From the NCBI GenBank assembly GCA_013298025.1, contig JAAFJE010000021.1, forward strand, positions 1 to 64,000: a stretch of DNA of 64,000 nt, written 5' to 3'. The notes under the pieces were generated by a model. That model worked only from the letters and a program-made list of their open reading frames with translations, was not told where the DNA came from and did not search any database. This document shows, one piece after another, positions 34,716 to 44,600 of the stretch. A program made the translations under genes and the position numbers. Source of the DNA: Cytophagales bacterium (GTDB lineage Bacteria; Bacteroidota; Bacteroidia; Cytophagales; Spirosomataceae). Positions within the stretch are counted from its first letter, which is position 1. Each line of letters starts with the position of its first letter.

Positions 34716-35504
34716 TTATTTTTCTGCATTACGGGCATTGATAGATTCAAGCAGGTTGTCTTTGGTATTTTCTATTTTGGCATCGGCTCTTGCCAACACC
34801 TTTTGCGGTTTGATACCAATTTCGTTCCAATCTAGCCCTTCGCCTTTTTTAGCTCGTTTCAATTGTTGCCAAATACGGCTTAAACGGCTCGTTTTTTTGG
34901 TATTCTCTTCTTCCAACATCTGTGCCACAGGCGAGTCGGTTGTAGGCTGGGGGTCCACCATGCTCAACACGATTGTTTCGGGGGTAGGCGTATCGCTTTT
35001 TTCTACCACCAACACAATGGTATTATCGGGTTTGGGACTTGCTTTATCGGGTACATCAACCTTGGCAATTACTTGCTCCTGCGGTTGTGGTGCAGGCACG
35101 AGTACTTGTTTGGTTGACGGTAACGCATTGGTTCTTTTTTCTATATTTTTGCTTAGAACAAAAGGTTTTGTATTCGCTACGGTTGTCTGCTCAGGCGATT
35201 CTTGCGAAGCAGGTAACTGCGTCGATTGTTGAGCCGAATGGGCTGGTGTTGTGGTATGCTTTGCCGCTACAACAGGAGCGTCGGGCATTGAAGCTGTAAA
35301 ATACTGATAGCCGCCGTAAGTACCCCAACCTAAAAGAAGCAATACCGAAGCCGCACGGGTGTAAGTCCACCACAAAGGCACAACTTTGGTTTCAGAACGC
35401 TCAAGACGGGCTTCTAATCTTTGCCAAGCCTCTTCGTGAGGCTTACGCTCGTAGCCCTTGAGCCGGTCGGCAAAGTATTTATCTATATATTCTTGATTTT
35501 TCAT
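34716..35504 (-). CDS. Anti-sigma-factor-like single-pass membrane protein
   Basis: The 262-residue protein has a short charged cytosolic part (DKYFADRLKGYERKPHEEAW, residues 8-27), one membrane helix (about 48-66), and a long Pro/Thr/Ser/Gln-rich stretch facing the periplasm (70-215) before a short basic end. This layout and its place between an ECF sigma gene and a barrel gene fit an anti-sigma or sigma-regulating protein, but a canonical zinc anti-sigma motif (HxxxCxxC) is absent. Function is inferred from context. Confidence 0.55.
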   Translation of the reverse strand: MKNQEYIDKYFADRLKGYERKPHEEAWQRLEARLERSETKVVPLWWTYTRAASVLLLLGWGTYGGYQYFTASMPDAPVVAAKHTTTPAHSAQQSTQLPASQESPEQTTVANTKPFVLSKNIEKRTNALPSTKQVLVPAPQPQEQVIAKVDVPDKASPKPDNTIVLVVEKSDTPTPETIVLSMVDPQPTTDSPVAQMLEEENTKKTSRLSRIWQQLKRAKKGEGLDWNEIGIKPQKVLARADAKIENTKDNLLESINARNAEK

Positions 35505-35584
35505 TAGTCCTTTTATTTGATTACGTGAGTAATTGAGTAAGTTAGTGATTGAGTGATTGTTTTTTCAGAAACTCCCACTTTTAA

Positions 35585-35620
35585 TCAATTGTGAATTAGT
35601 CAATTGTGAGTTAGTGATTG
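35585..35620. repeat. Dispersed ATTGTGAATTAGTGA-type repeat, site 3a
   Basis: CAATTGTGAATTAGTCAATT and GTGAGTTAGTGATTG occur next to each other, matching words in sites 1 and 2. A degenerate version precedes it at 35522-35560. Confidence 0.6.
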
Positions 35621-35727
35621 TATTTTTAGAAACTTACACTTTTAAATCAAGTTTAATTTTGTGCGATTATTTTAAGTTACAATACATTTTTTACTAAAAA
35701 AATTGTAAATACCTGAAAATAAAAAGG

Positions 35728-35764
35728 TTAATTCACCATTCACTAACTCACAATTGACTCATTC
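35728..35764. repeat. Dispersed ATTGTGAATTAGTGA-type repeat, site 3b
   Basis: Inverted partner of site 3a (TTCACCATTCACTAACTCAC then AATTGACTCATT). Together they fill most of the 270-bp gap between the sigma and anti-sigma-like genes. Confidence 0.6.
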
Positions 35765-35774
35765 CCTCTATAGT

Positions 35775-36386
35775 TTATTTCATAGCTTTTTCATTTGCTA
35801 ACAACGCATTTTGTAAAATCACCCTTGCTCTTGATAGCTGCGATTTAGAAGTACTTTCGGTAATGCCCAAGGTTTCGGCGATTTCGGCATGAGAAAAGCC
35901 CTCGATGGCGTATAAATTAAAGACCGTTCGATAGCCCGTAGGCAGTGCTTCTATGAGTTTTAGTAAATCTTCTGTTTCAAGCGAAGTACTGAATTGTTGC
36001 GGTTCTGGCTCATACAAGACTTGTTCGTAGCTCGTTTCAAGTTGTGCTTTTTTGTTACTTCTCAAATACATCAGGGCTTCATTGACCATGATACGGCGAA
36101 TCCAGCCCTCGAAACTTCCTTCCATTTTAAAGGTATGTATTTTTTCAAAAACTTTCACAAATCCTTCTATCATGATTTCCTCCGCCTCGAAATCGTCGTG
36201 TACATAGCGAAAGCAAACCCCTAGCATTTTAGTAGAAAACTTTTCGTATAGCCGACGTTGTGCTTTGGGGTCGCCCTTTTGACAGGCTTTTACCAAGGCT
36301 TCTTCGGTTTGAAAGATAGAGATATTTCGTTGTAAAAAATTCACACTAGCAATATAGTTTTGGAGTGATATAAACGACAACAGCAA
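35775..36386 (-). CDS. ECF-type RNA polymerase sigma factor
   Basis: Region 2 is visible as GDPKAQRRLYEKFSTKMLGVCFRYV with EAEEIMIEGFVKVFEKI (-10 recognition), and region 4 as LIEALPTGYRTVFNLYAIEG followed by the helix-turn-helix SHAEIAETLGITESTSKSQLSRAR. Regions 1 and 3 are absent, so this is an extracytoplasmic-function sigma factor. The start is uncertain: the frame opens with TTG at 36386, GTG at 36344 is another choice, and the conserved part begins near FQTEEALVKACQKG. It probably governs the two downstream genes. Confidence 0.88.
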   Translation of the reverse strand: MLLSFISLQNYIASVNFLQRNISIFQTEEALVKACQKGDPKAQRRLYEKFSTKMLGVCFRYVHDDFEAEEIMIEGFVKVFEKIHTFKMEGSFEGWIRRIMVNEALMYLRSNKKAQLETSYEQVLYEPEPQQFSTSLETEDLLKLIEALPTGYRTVFNLYAIEGFSHAEIAETLGITESTSKSQLSRARVILQNALLANEKAMK

Positions 36387-36511
36387 GTACTTAGTTTTTT
36401 AGCGACCTTTACCCGTTGTATATCATAGATGAAAATCTATCTTTAAAGGTTGCATGATAACAAGGGAATTTTCATTTTTACGCAATTTTTACCTTTTAAT
36501 ACGCATACTCT

Positions 36512-37318
36512 ATGAACACATCGGCGCCGATAGGCATTTTTGATAGCGGTATTGGCGGCTTGACAGTCGCTCATGCCGTCACAAGGCTATTGCCCAACGA
36601 GAATATTATTTACTTTGGCGATACGGCTCATTTGCCTTATGGCGATAAATCGGCGGCGGCGATTCAGGCATATTCCATAAAAATATGCAATGTTTTATTA
36701 CAACAAAAATGCAAAGTGATTTTAATTGCCTGCAACTCGGCTTCGGCGGCGGCTTACGAGCTCGTGCGTGAGTATGTAGGAAGTAAGGCAAAAGTCATGA
36801 ATGTGATAGACCCCGTGGTACAATTTCTTGACCAGCATTATGCCCACAAGACCATCGGTTTGATTGGCACAAAGCAAACCGTCAATTCTAATATTTACCG
36901 CAAAAAAACCGATTTGTTAGGCAAAGACATTACGCTCAAATCCTTGGCAACGCCCTTGCTTGCACCTATGATAGAAGAAGGGTTTTTCAACAATACTATT
37001 TCGGAAAGCATCATTACCGAATATTTACACAACGCTACCTTAGAAGGCATCGAAGCCCTCATTTTGGGATGCACCCATTACCCTTTGATAAAAAAACAAA
37101 TCGAAGCGTATTATAAAGGAAATGTATCGGTACTTGATACGTCTGAGATTGTAGCAAAATCGTTGTACGATTATTTGGCAAGTAACCAGTTGCTCAATTC
37201 GTTGCAAGCCTATTTAAGGCATTTTTATGTTTCTGATTATACCCAATCGTTTGAAACTTCTACCAAAATTTTCTTTGGCGAACAAATTCGCTTAGAGCAT
37301 TATCCACTTTGGGAATAA
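36512..37318 (+). CDS. murI: Glutamate racemase
   Basis: MurI makes D-glutamate for peptidoglycan. The 268-residue protein shows the N-terminal signature IGIFDSGIGGLTVA, the first catalytic cysteine in IACNSASAAAYE and the second in LILGCTHYPLI, so both acid/base residues are present. Length is normal. It is divergent from the sigma gene and convergent with the M19 dipeptidase gene; an inverted repeat lies past its stop. Confidence 0.96.
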   Translation: MNTSAPIGIFDSGIGGLTVAHAVTRLLPNENIIYFGDTAHLPYGDKSAAAIQAYSIKICNVLLQQKCKVILIACNSASAAAYELVREYVGSKAKVMNVIDPVVQFLDQHYAHKTIGLIGTKQTVNSNIYRKKTDLLGKDITLKSLATPLLAPMIEEGFFNNTISESIITEYLHNATLEGIEALILGCTHYPLIKKQIEAYYKGNVSVLDTSEIVAKSLYDYLASNQLLNSLQAYLRHFYVSDYTQSFETSTKIFFGEQIRLEHYPLWE

Positions 37319-37347
37319 ATCATTTTTCGTAACAATTCCATTACGGC

Positions 37348-37418
37348 AAACGCATGAGCTTGTCTTTATCTGATGAGTTCAAAAATTGGAAGACAGATAA
37401 ATTATCGCTCATGCGTTT
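37348..37418. repeat. 71-nt composite inverted repeat
   Basis: Outer arms AAACGCATGAGC (37348-37359) and GCTCATGCGTTT (37407-37418) are perfect; inner arms TTTATCTG and CAGATAAA pair after a symmetric 5-nt internal loop (TTGTC/TTATC). No T-run adjoins it, so it is not a classic terminator. It lies between convergent murI and the dipeptidase gene. Confidence 0.6.
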
Positions 37419-37487
37419 ACTCTACTTTTTACCTAAATTCAAAAGTCTGACGATAAGTAGATTGAGTCTTTGCTTGGGCACTCATGC

Positions 37488-38642
37488 TTATCGCTTAGTA
37501 GCCTCTTCAAAAACCCTACAGAAGTTTCCTCCTCCTATTTTAATAATATCTCTTTCTTTGAAGCCAAGCGTCAGTAAAGCTTCTACAACAGTGTAGAAAT
37601 AGCCTTTCGTTTGCGTTTCCCAAATCTCATTGGTGCGTTCGCCAAAACGTTTTTGATTATTGTTCGGTCTATTTTGATTGGCATTAGGCGAGCGATAGGC
37701 AGGTGTAAGTTTAGTGTCTGTACCCAAGCAAACGTGGTCGATTCCTACAACATCTACCATCGCTTTGATATTTTGGGCATACGCCAAAGGGTTGTCTGTA
37801 AGGTGTCGCCAAACGCCAATGACTCCGCCTGCATCGGCTATCATACGTGCTTGCTCTTTGCGGATGAGGCGAGGCATCATCATTTTTGCCATAGCTGGAT
37901 TTTGCCCTAATTGTGTATTCAAACTGGTGTGCGATACTACCACAGGCTTCGTAGAAAGTTGTAAAGCCATGTTAATGGCTTCATCACTGCAATGCGTAAG
38001 GTCGAGCAGAATACCCAAGCGATTACATTCTTTGACAACCGTTTTTCCAAAATCGCTCAATCCTCCCCATTGGGCAGGATTCGTATAAATATCGCCTAAT
38101 GGCACAGATGCGTCGTTATCGTGCAACAACCCTAACTGTCGCAAACCTCTTTCATAAGCAATGGTCAGGCGTTCTATTTTTCCTTCTAAAAAATGTCCTC
38201 CTTCTACCGACTGAATCACCGTTGGTACACCCAATTGATGAGCTTTTTTCAGATCGGAAAACGTCAGTACTCGTTTCATCTGATTGGTTTCCAACACCTT
38301 ATCCATCGCATCAAGGCTATTCAAGAAGCGTTCATAAGCTTCTCCTTCGTATATAAGCTTTTGGTAGTCAACGGCAAAGGTCATACAAATTGCTGAAAGC
38401 CCCGATTTTTTCATTTCCCCTGATAAATCAAGCACAGGGCCAGGCAATTCGTCTTTTTTGAGTGGTACATCTATATGGTTATGTGTATCAATAGCGAGGG
38501 TTTTCTTGACAATAGCCGCCACAAGTGGGTCTGTTTCGTCTAATGCCAAGGCTTGCCAAGGTTTACTTATCAAGGTGGTACATACACCAGAGAGGGTATA
38601 AAGGAAATGCCTTCTGGAAAAATGAGCAGTGTTTTGCTTCAT
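37488..38642 (-). CDS. Membrane dipeptidase, peptidase family M19
   Basis: M19 enzymes (renal dipeptidase family) cleave dipeptides, including D-amino-acid containing ones, with a binuclear zinc site. The 384-residue protein has a Tat-like export signal (SRRHFLYTLSGVCTTLIS, residues 9-26) and the zinc-binding start AIDTHNHIDVP near 50; further ligands fall in SVEGGHFLEG, LLDLTHCSDEA and VVVSHTSLNTQ; the late acidic motif is GIDHVCLGTDTKLTP. It should act outside the cytoplasm. No transporter or peptidase partner is adjacent. Confidence 0.9.
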   Translation of the reverse strand: MKQNTAHFSRRHFLYTLSGVCTTLISKPWQALALDETDPLVAAIVKKTLAIDTHNHIDVPLKKDELPGPVLDLSGEMKKSGLSAICMTFAVDYQKLIYEGEAYERFLNSLDAMDKVLETNQMKRVLTFSDLKKAHQLGVPTVIQSVEGGHFLEGKIERLTIAYERGLRQLGLLHDNDASVPLGDIYTNPAQWGGLSDFGKTVVKECNRLGILLDLTHCSDEAINMALQLSTKPVVVSHTSLNTQLGQNPAMAKMMMPRLIRKEQARMIADAGGVIGVWRHLTDNPLAYAQNIKAMVDVVGIDHVCLGTDTKLTPAYRSPNANQNRPNNNQKRFGERTNEIWETQTKGYFYTVVEALLTLGFKERDIIKIGGGNFCRVFEEATKR

Positions 38643-38785
38643 GGTTTAGCCTAATGTTTTACAAAGTTTTCAAGGCAATTTAGGCACAGAAAAGCCACAT
38701 AATTATACGCTTGGGCAAGTATTCGACGTATTTGGCAAACAATGCTACAACTAGGTTTTTTTTTCCTATTAAACCATAAAGTCCA

Positions 38786-39655
38786 TTACACCTTCATGCG
38801 CCTTGCTCGATATTGACTAGGTGTGATGCCTGTAATCGCCTTAAAAATCCTAAAAAAATAAGGTACGGCTTCAAAGCCTGTTTGGGTTGCTACTTCGTCG
38901 TAAGACATATCGGTTGTGGTAATCAGGTACTGGGCTCGCTCAATGCGTTTTTCGTGGATGTACGCCACAGGACGCTTGCCCGTGGCTTGCAAAAACAGCC
39001 TTGAAAAGTAATCAACGTGTAGGTTGGCACGTGAGGCCAAAAGCGATACCGATAGTTTTTGCGACATATTCATTTGAATATAACATACCGCTTCCATCAT
39101 TTTAGAAGGCAGGGCTATACTACTTTTTTCGGGAGCTTCGCCCAAAAACTTTGCTATAAGTTGATACAAAATCCCTTGTGTTTCAAAATGGCAAGCCAAC
39201 GATTGTTGTTGGTTATGTTGTTGGTATTCTTTATAATAAATCGCCTTTTCATATACCTTCGGATTGTCGGAACGATTGATGCCTCTACCCGGATTGATAG
39301 CCAACAGCCTTTTGATATTAGCTATGTCGTGGGCTTGGGCAGGTACTTGCATCACACAACGATGGTTGGCAAATAGCGATATGCCATGAATTGATTCTTC
39401 AAAAAATTGTACAAAATATTGGCTCAAATACGCATCGCAACTCAAATCGCATACCGTAAAACTTGGGATTAAATACAAATACCCCTCTTCCAATACAACC
39501 GACTGATGCGGTGTACTAATTTTTCCTTTGCCCTCATCAATATAATACAAACGATAATAAGGACTAATCACGGTTTTGTAATTCCATTTTACGCCCAACT
39601 TTACATAATCGACGTGCAACAAAGAAAAAAGCTGATGTGCCGTATGAATTTTCAT
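38786..39655 (-). CDS. AraC-family transcriptional regulator
   Basis: The 289-residue protein has an N-terminal cupin-like sensing domain (residues ~20-110, with PYYRLYYIDEGKGKI and VVLEEGYLYLIPSF) and a C-terminal double helix-turn-helix domain (about 190-285): LSVSLLASRANLHVDYFSRLF and MSYDEVATQTGFEAVPYFFRIF with the ending GITPSQYRARR. It is divergent from a GH29 fucosidase gene across a 262-bp region, so it probably controls that gene in response to a sugar. Confidence 0.9.
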   Translation of the reverse strand: MKIHTAHQLFSLLHVDYVKLGVKWNYKTVISPYYRLYYIDEGKGKISTPHQSVVLEEGYLYLIPSFTVCDLSCDAYLSQYFVQFFEESIHGISLFANHRCVMQVPAQAHDIANIKRLLAINPGRGINRSDNPKVYEKAIYYKEYQQHNQQQSLACHFETQGILYQLIAKFLGEAPEKSSIALPSKMMEAVCYIQMNMSQKLSVSLLASRANLHVDYFSRLFLQATGKRPVAYIHEKRIERAQYLITTTDMSYDEVATQTGFEAVPYFFRIFKAITGITPSQYRARRMKV

Positions 39656-39917
39656 GGCTTATATCTGATTTGGATAAATTTCGATAACTTATGAATGAAG
39701 GATAAAATCTATATAATGCAAGCTATTTTCTTTAAAATCATTTACAATGCTATATAAAAGATAGATTTTCTATAACCTTTTCAATAATGTTATCGCTAAA
39801 AGAAAGTATAAAAAAGCTAATAGCATCCCTGATTTGTATAAAAAAATGGCTGATTCATATAAAAAACAAGACTTATCTATTTTTAATTTTGTCTTATCTT
39901 ATGCTTTTATATCAACT

Positions 39918-41567
39918 ATGGAAAGAAGAACTTTATTAAAGCAAATGGGCTTGGGTATTTCGGCTTTGCCGTTTGCCTCAAACCTGCTCGCACAACCTTT
40001 TCAGGCAAATAGTGGCGAAAAAATCGCTACAGGAAAATTCAAACCCACATGGGCTTCTTTAGAGCAATACCAAGTTCCTCAATGGTTTCAAGATGCCAAA
40101 TTTGGGATGTGGGCTCATTGGGGACCACAGTGCCAAGCCGAAGCTGGCGATTGGTATGCCAGAGGGATGTACCAAGAAGGCGAATGGCAATACAAATACC
40201 ATGTAGATAAATTTGGACACCCTTCAACATTTGGCTTCAAAGACATTATTCACCAATGGAAAGCTGAAAAATGGAATCCTGAAGAATTGGTGGCTTTGTA
40301 CAAAAATGTAGGAGCAAAGTATTTTTTTGCGATGGCAAACCACCACGATAATTTTGATATGTATGATAGTAAATATCAGAAAAACTGGAATTCAACCAAA
40401 ATTGGACCTAAAAAAGACATTATCGGTGGTTGGGCTAAAGCAGCCAAAGCCAACGACCTTCCGTTTGGCGTGAGCATCCATGCGAGTCATGCTTGGCGTT
40501 GGTACGAATCGGCCCAAAGAAGCGATAAAAACGGGCCTTTGGCAGGTGTGCCTTACGATGGAAAACTCACCAAAGCCGATGGCAAAGGACAATGGTGGGA
40601 AGGACTCGACCCACAAGAACTATACGCTCAAAACCATCCTCTAAGTGAAAATAGCCTAGAAAACAACGCCATTCATCGCCAATGGGATTGGGAAAATGGG
40701 GCAAATACACCAAGCAACGCCTATATCGAAAAGTTCTTGAACCGTACCATCGACCTCATCAATAAATACCAACCCGACTTGCTGTATTTCGACGATAGCA
40801 AACTTCCTTTTTGGCCAATAAGCGATGCAGGACTGAAAATTGCAGCCCATCATTACAATACCAGTATCAAAAAATATGGTGAATTGCGTGCCGTAATCAA
40901 TGGCAAAATTTTGGACGAAAATCAACGCAAAACGATGGTCTGGGACATCGAACGAGGGCAAGCCAATGATATTCAGCCTTTTGTTTGGCAAACTGATACC
41001 TGCATCGGAAGTTGGCATTACGACCGAGGTATTTACAACAGAAATGCCTATAAATCAGCAAAATCGGTTATTCATGCCTTGGTGGATGTCGTGAGTAAAA
41101 ATGGTAACTATCTCCTCAACGTTCCTGTGCGAGGCGATGGTAGCATCGACGAAAAAGAGCGGGCAGTTGTAGAAGAAATTGGGCGTTGGATGAAGCTCAA
41201 CAGCCGCAGTATTTACGGTACTCGTCCGTGGAAAATCTATGGAGAAGGGCCTTCTACCCAAAATACGGCAAAACTCAATGCACAAGGTTTCAACGAAGGA
41301 AAAACACGTTATACCGCCGAAGACATACGCTTCAATACACTAGGCGATACGCTGTTTGCTACGGTAATGGACTGGCCCAGCAATGGCAAAGTTTTGGTTA
41401 AAAGCTTGGCACTCAATAGCTCGCTATATCCGCAGGCAGTCAACAAAGTGACGCTTGTAGCAACGCAACAGCCTTTGGTTTTTGAAAGGCTTGCCAGTGG
41501 GCTAATGGTTCAATTTCCAGAAAATCGTCCAGAAGGGCATTTTGCCAATGTATTAGCCATTTCATAA
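39918..41567 (+). CDS. Alpha-L-fucosidase, glycoside hydrolase family 29
   Basis: GH29 enzymes remove alpha-L-fucose from glycans. From ATG 39918 the product is 549 residues with an export signal starting MERRTLLKQMGLGISALPFA and cleaved near LLAQ, so it works in the periplasm or outside. The family core is clear: FGMWAHWGPQCQAEAGDWYA, FFAMANHHDNFDMYDSKYQ, GVSIHASHAWRWYE and the nucleophile strand PDLLYFDDSKLPFW. An earlier ATG at 39834 would add 28 residues ahead of the signal and is unlikely. Regulated probably by the divergent AraC gene. Confidence 0.9.
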   Translation: MERRTLLKQMGLGISALPFASNLLAQPFQANSGEKIATGKFKPTWASLEQYQVPQWFQDAKFGMWAHWGPQCQAEAGDWYARGMYQEGEWQYKYHVDKFGHPSTFGFKDIIHQWKAEKWNPEELVALYKNVGAKYFFAMANHHDNFDMYDSKYQKNWNSTKIGPKKDIIGGWAKAAKANDLPFGVSIHASHAWRWYESAQRSDKNGPLAGVPYDGKLTKADGKGQWWEGLDPQELYAQNHPLSENSLENNAIHRQWDWENGANTPSNAYIEKFLNRTIDLINKYQPDLLYFDDSKLPFWPISDAGLKIAAHHYNTSIKKYGELRAVINGKILDENQRKTMVWDIERGQANDIQPFVWQTDTCIGSWHYDRGIYNRNAYKSAKSVIHALVDVVSKNGNYLLNVPVRGDGSIDEKERAVVEEIGRWMKLNSRSIYGTRPWKIYGEGPSTQNTAKLNAQGFNEGKTRYTAEDIRFNTLGDTLFATVMDWPSNGKVLVKSLALNSSLYPQAVNKVTLVATQQPLVFERLASGLMVQFPENRPEGHFANVLAIS

Positions 41568-41573
41568 ACCACC

Positions 41574-41602
41574 GTAGAGCCGTGGCATTGCCACGGCTCT
41601 AC
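41574..41602. repeat. GTAGAGCCGTGGCA palindrome
   Basis: Perfect 14-bp arms GTAGAGCCGTGGCA / TGCCACGGCTCTAC around a single T, just past the fucosidase stop. It lacks a T-run; the GTAGAG...CTCTAC form resembles mobile palindromes seen in many genomes. Only one copy occurs in this window. Confidence 0.65.
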
Positions 41603-41651
41603 AAATAAACCATACCACAGCTCATTTCCGTATGAACAATATTTTTGTATT

Positions 41652-44600
41652 TTATGAAAACAGGTCGATAATATCTTCCTGCGAAAGTTTTTTCAAGAAA
41701 CCTTCTTCCGTACTAATCAGGTCTTTGGCCAAATCTCGCTTGCGGTCTTGTAGCAATAAAATCTTTTCTTCGATGGTATCTTTACAAATCATGCGGTAAG
41801 CAAAAACCGACTTTTTCTGTCCGATGCGGTGCGTTCGGTCTATGGCTTGTTGCTCTACCGCCGGATTCCACCAAGGGTCCACCAGATACACGTAATCGGC
41901 TTCGGTAAGGTTGATACCCACACCTCCAGCCTTGAGGCTCATCAAAAAGACCCGACAGTCGCTATCTTCCTGAAAACGATTTACCCTTGCAGCCCTGTCT
42001 TGGGTTTGGCCGTCGAGGTATTCATACGGAATGTTATGTTTTTCAAGATGCACCCTGATGAGGTCTAGCATTTTCAAAAACTGACTAAAAATCAATATTT
42101 TATGCTCGCCTGCATTTTCTTCTATTTCTCGAATGAGCTCTTCGAGCTTGGCAGAATGGTTTTCTAGCGGTTCTTCGGCATTCAATACGGCTGGGCTATC
42201 GCAAATCTGACGCAATTTGAGCAAGCCTTCCAAAATCAAGAAAGAAGCCTTTTCTCGTCCTTCTGTTGTCATTTTCTCGACAAGGCGTTGGCGGTACATT
42301 TCTCGGTATTGCTCGTAAATTTTCCGTTGTTTTTTATCCATTTCACAGAAAATAATGCTTTCTGTTTTTTCTGGTAAATCTTTGGCAACCTCCTCTTTGG
42401 TGCGTTTGAGCATGAAAGGATACACGATTTTTCGTAAATGTGCCGCCTGAATTTTATCTTGTGCCTTATCAATCGGATTGGCAAATTCTGTTTTGAAAAA
42501 CTCTTGTCCGCCCAAAAGCCCAGGATTCAAAAAGTCCATTTGAGAATATAAATCGAAGGTATTATTTTCGACAGGTGTACCTGTCATCACCAAGCGATTA
42601 AACGACTGCAATTGCTTCACAGCCTTGGCAATCAACGAATCAGGATTTTTGATGGCCTGCGATTCGTCGAGAATGATATAATGAAACGGAAAGCTTTTAA
42701 ACAAATCTATATCCGAACGCACCATGCCGTAGGTCGTTAGAATAATATCGTATTCGTGCCAATGCTCATTTACTTTTTGTCTGGTGCCTCCTCGGTGGAC
42801 AAACAACTTCAGTTCGGGGCAAAACTTGGCTGCCTCGGCTTGCCAGTTGAACACCAAGGTGGTGGGCAATACCACCAAGTTGGTGGCATCGGGATGCTTG
42901 TTTTTTTGCAATTGTAAAAACGAAAGCATTTGTAAGGTTTTGCCCAAACCCATGTCGTCGGCCAAGATACCACCCCAACCAAATTCATCCAAAAAGCTCA
43001 ACCATTTCAAGCCTTCTTGCTGATAATCACGCAATTGAGCTTTCACTTGCATTGGTACACTTACCGAAGGTAACGCCTTGAATTGTAGGAGTTTCTCTTT
43101 TTTATGTCGAATTTCGGCTATCATTTCGGCATTTTCAAAATCGGCGGCAATGTCGTCTAAAACCGAAAAATGCAATTTCGATACTTGAATACTTTGGTCT
43201 TTGACTTTTCCCAATTTGAAAATATGCTCATATTTCTCAAGCCATTCTTGGGGCAACAAGCCCAACGTACCATCTTTTAGGGCTACATAATTTTGTTTTT
43301 TCAAAAATGCCGCTTGTACTTCTTTCAAAGAAACCTTTTGGTCGCCAAACTCAATCGAGATTTGTAAATCAAACCAGTCGATGCCAGAGCCACTTTTCAT
43401 CGAAAACTTGGCTTTATTGCTATTGTAACGAAACTTTTTAAGTTCTTGTAAACCATACAATTGCACCTGTTGACTTTTCAAATTTTCGACAAAAGTAAAA
43501 AACCACCCTTCTTGTAAAGCATCGTTGATGCTCAAATGTACAAACGGAAATTGTTGCTGTGTAGCAAACAATGGATGTTGGCTTTGCAAAAACGTAAAAA
43601 ATGCCTGCTCCAAGGTTTTGTCCCGTTGCAACAGCAAGAGTTGGTTTTTTCTAAGCAAACACTTTTCGGTCAAGGTATCATAACCAAACTCATACGACTG
43701 AAAATGAGGTGCTTGAATCAGACTTTTCAATTTGGCTATTTTTCTTTTTTCTTCATACGCCGCTTGTTGTGCTGCCATTGATTCGGGCGAATCTTCGGTA
43801 TAAACAAACCGAGGAATAAAAAGCAACGAATCGCCATCTTCTTTGATTAAAACCTTGGTTTCGGCATGGAATAATGCCTCCGATACGATGGCGTGTTGGG
43901 TATCGAAAGAAAGGGCAAATTTCTGACTTAAAGGCACTAAGAAATCTTCAAAAAACGATTCAAAGTCACTTTTATGCACCTTTAGTACGCCTTTGGGTGG
44001 CAAATACGCCAACAAATTGGCTACTTCTGGGTTTGCCAGTTTATAGATAAAATCGCCATATTCTTTGACCCAATAGCTTTCCATTTCGTTGAAATTACTC
44101 AACCGTACCCGCTTTTTACCCAAGTTAACAAAACCCTCCAACACCAAAAACTCACCTTCTTCTTTTAGCACAAACCAAGGCTTGATGCGTTCGGGCGAAA
44201 GCACAACGGGCATCAACTCATTGCCATTAGAAAAATAGGGATTCTGGGCAAAAAATACCTTTTTATGTTGGAGTAATTCAAAAATGGTGTCGAGTTGTTT
44301 ATGCACATATTCTTCCAGTACGGGCATAGCTCCAGCAAAAATCAGGCGTTTGTCTAGGTAATTATACCCCAGTGAAAGGCGTATATCTTTGCGTTTGAGG
44401 AAAGCCGCAATACCATCTCTGTTGATAGAATGAATGGCAGTAATGAGGGTAATTTCGTCGTCGGTGAGTTGTGGAAAATCTTTGAATTGTGCCGATTCAA
44501 AAGACTTAAAATTCGACATTTTGCCGTGGGCATTGATTTTGCAAGAATAAGCCTCAAACTGTACGTCGTTCAAAAACTCTTTTCCTACCAAGGTCATCAC

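Noticed and set aside
36345-36386. Firm N-terminus of the ECF sigma factor
   Set aside because: Only TTG or GTG starts are available and neither has a clear ribosome-binding context, so I report the longest frame and flag the doubt.
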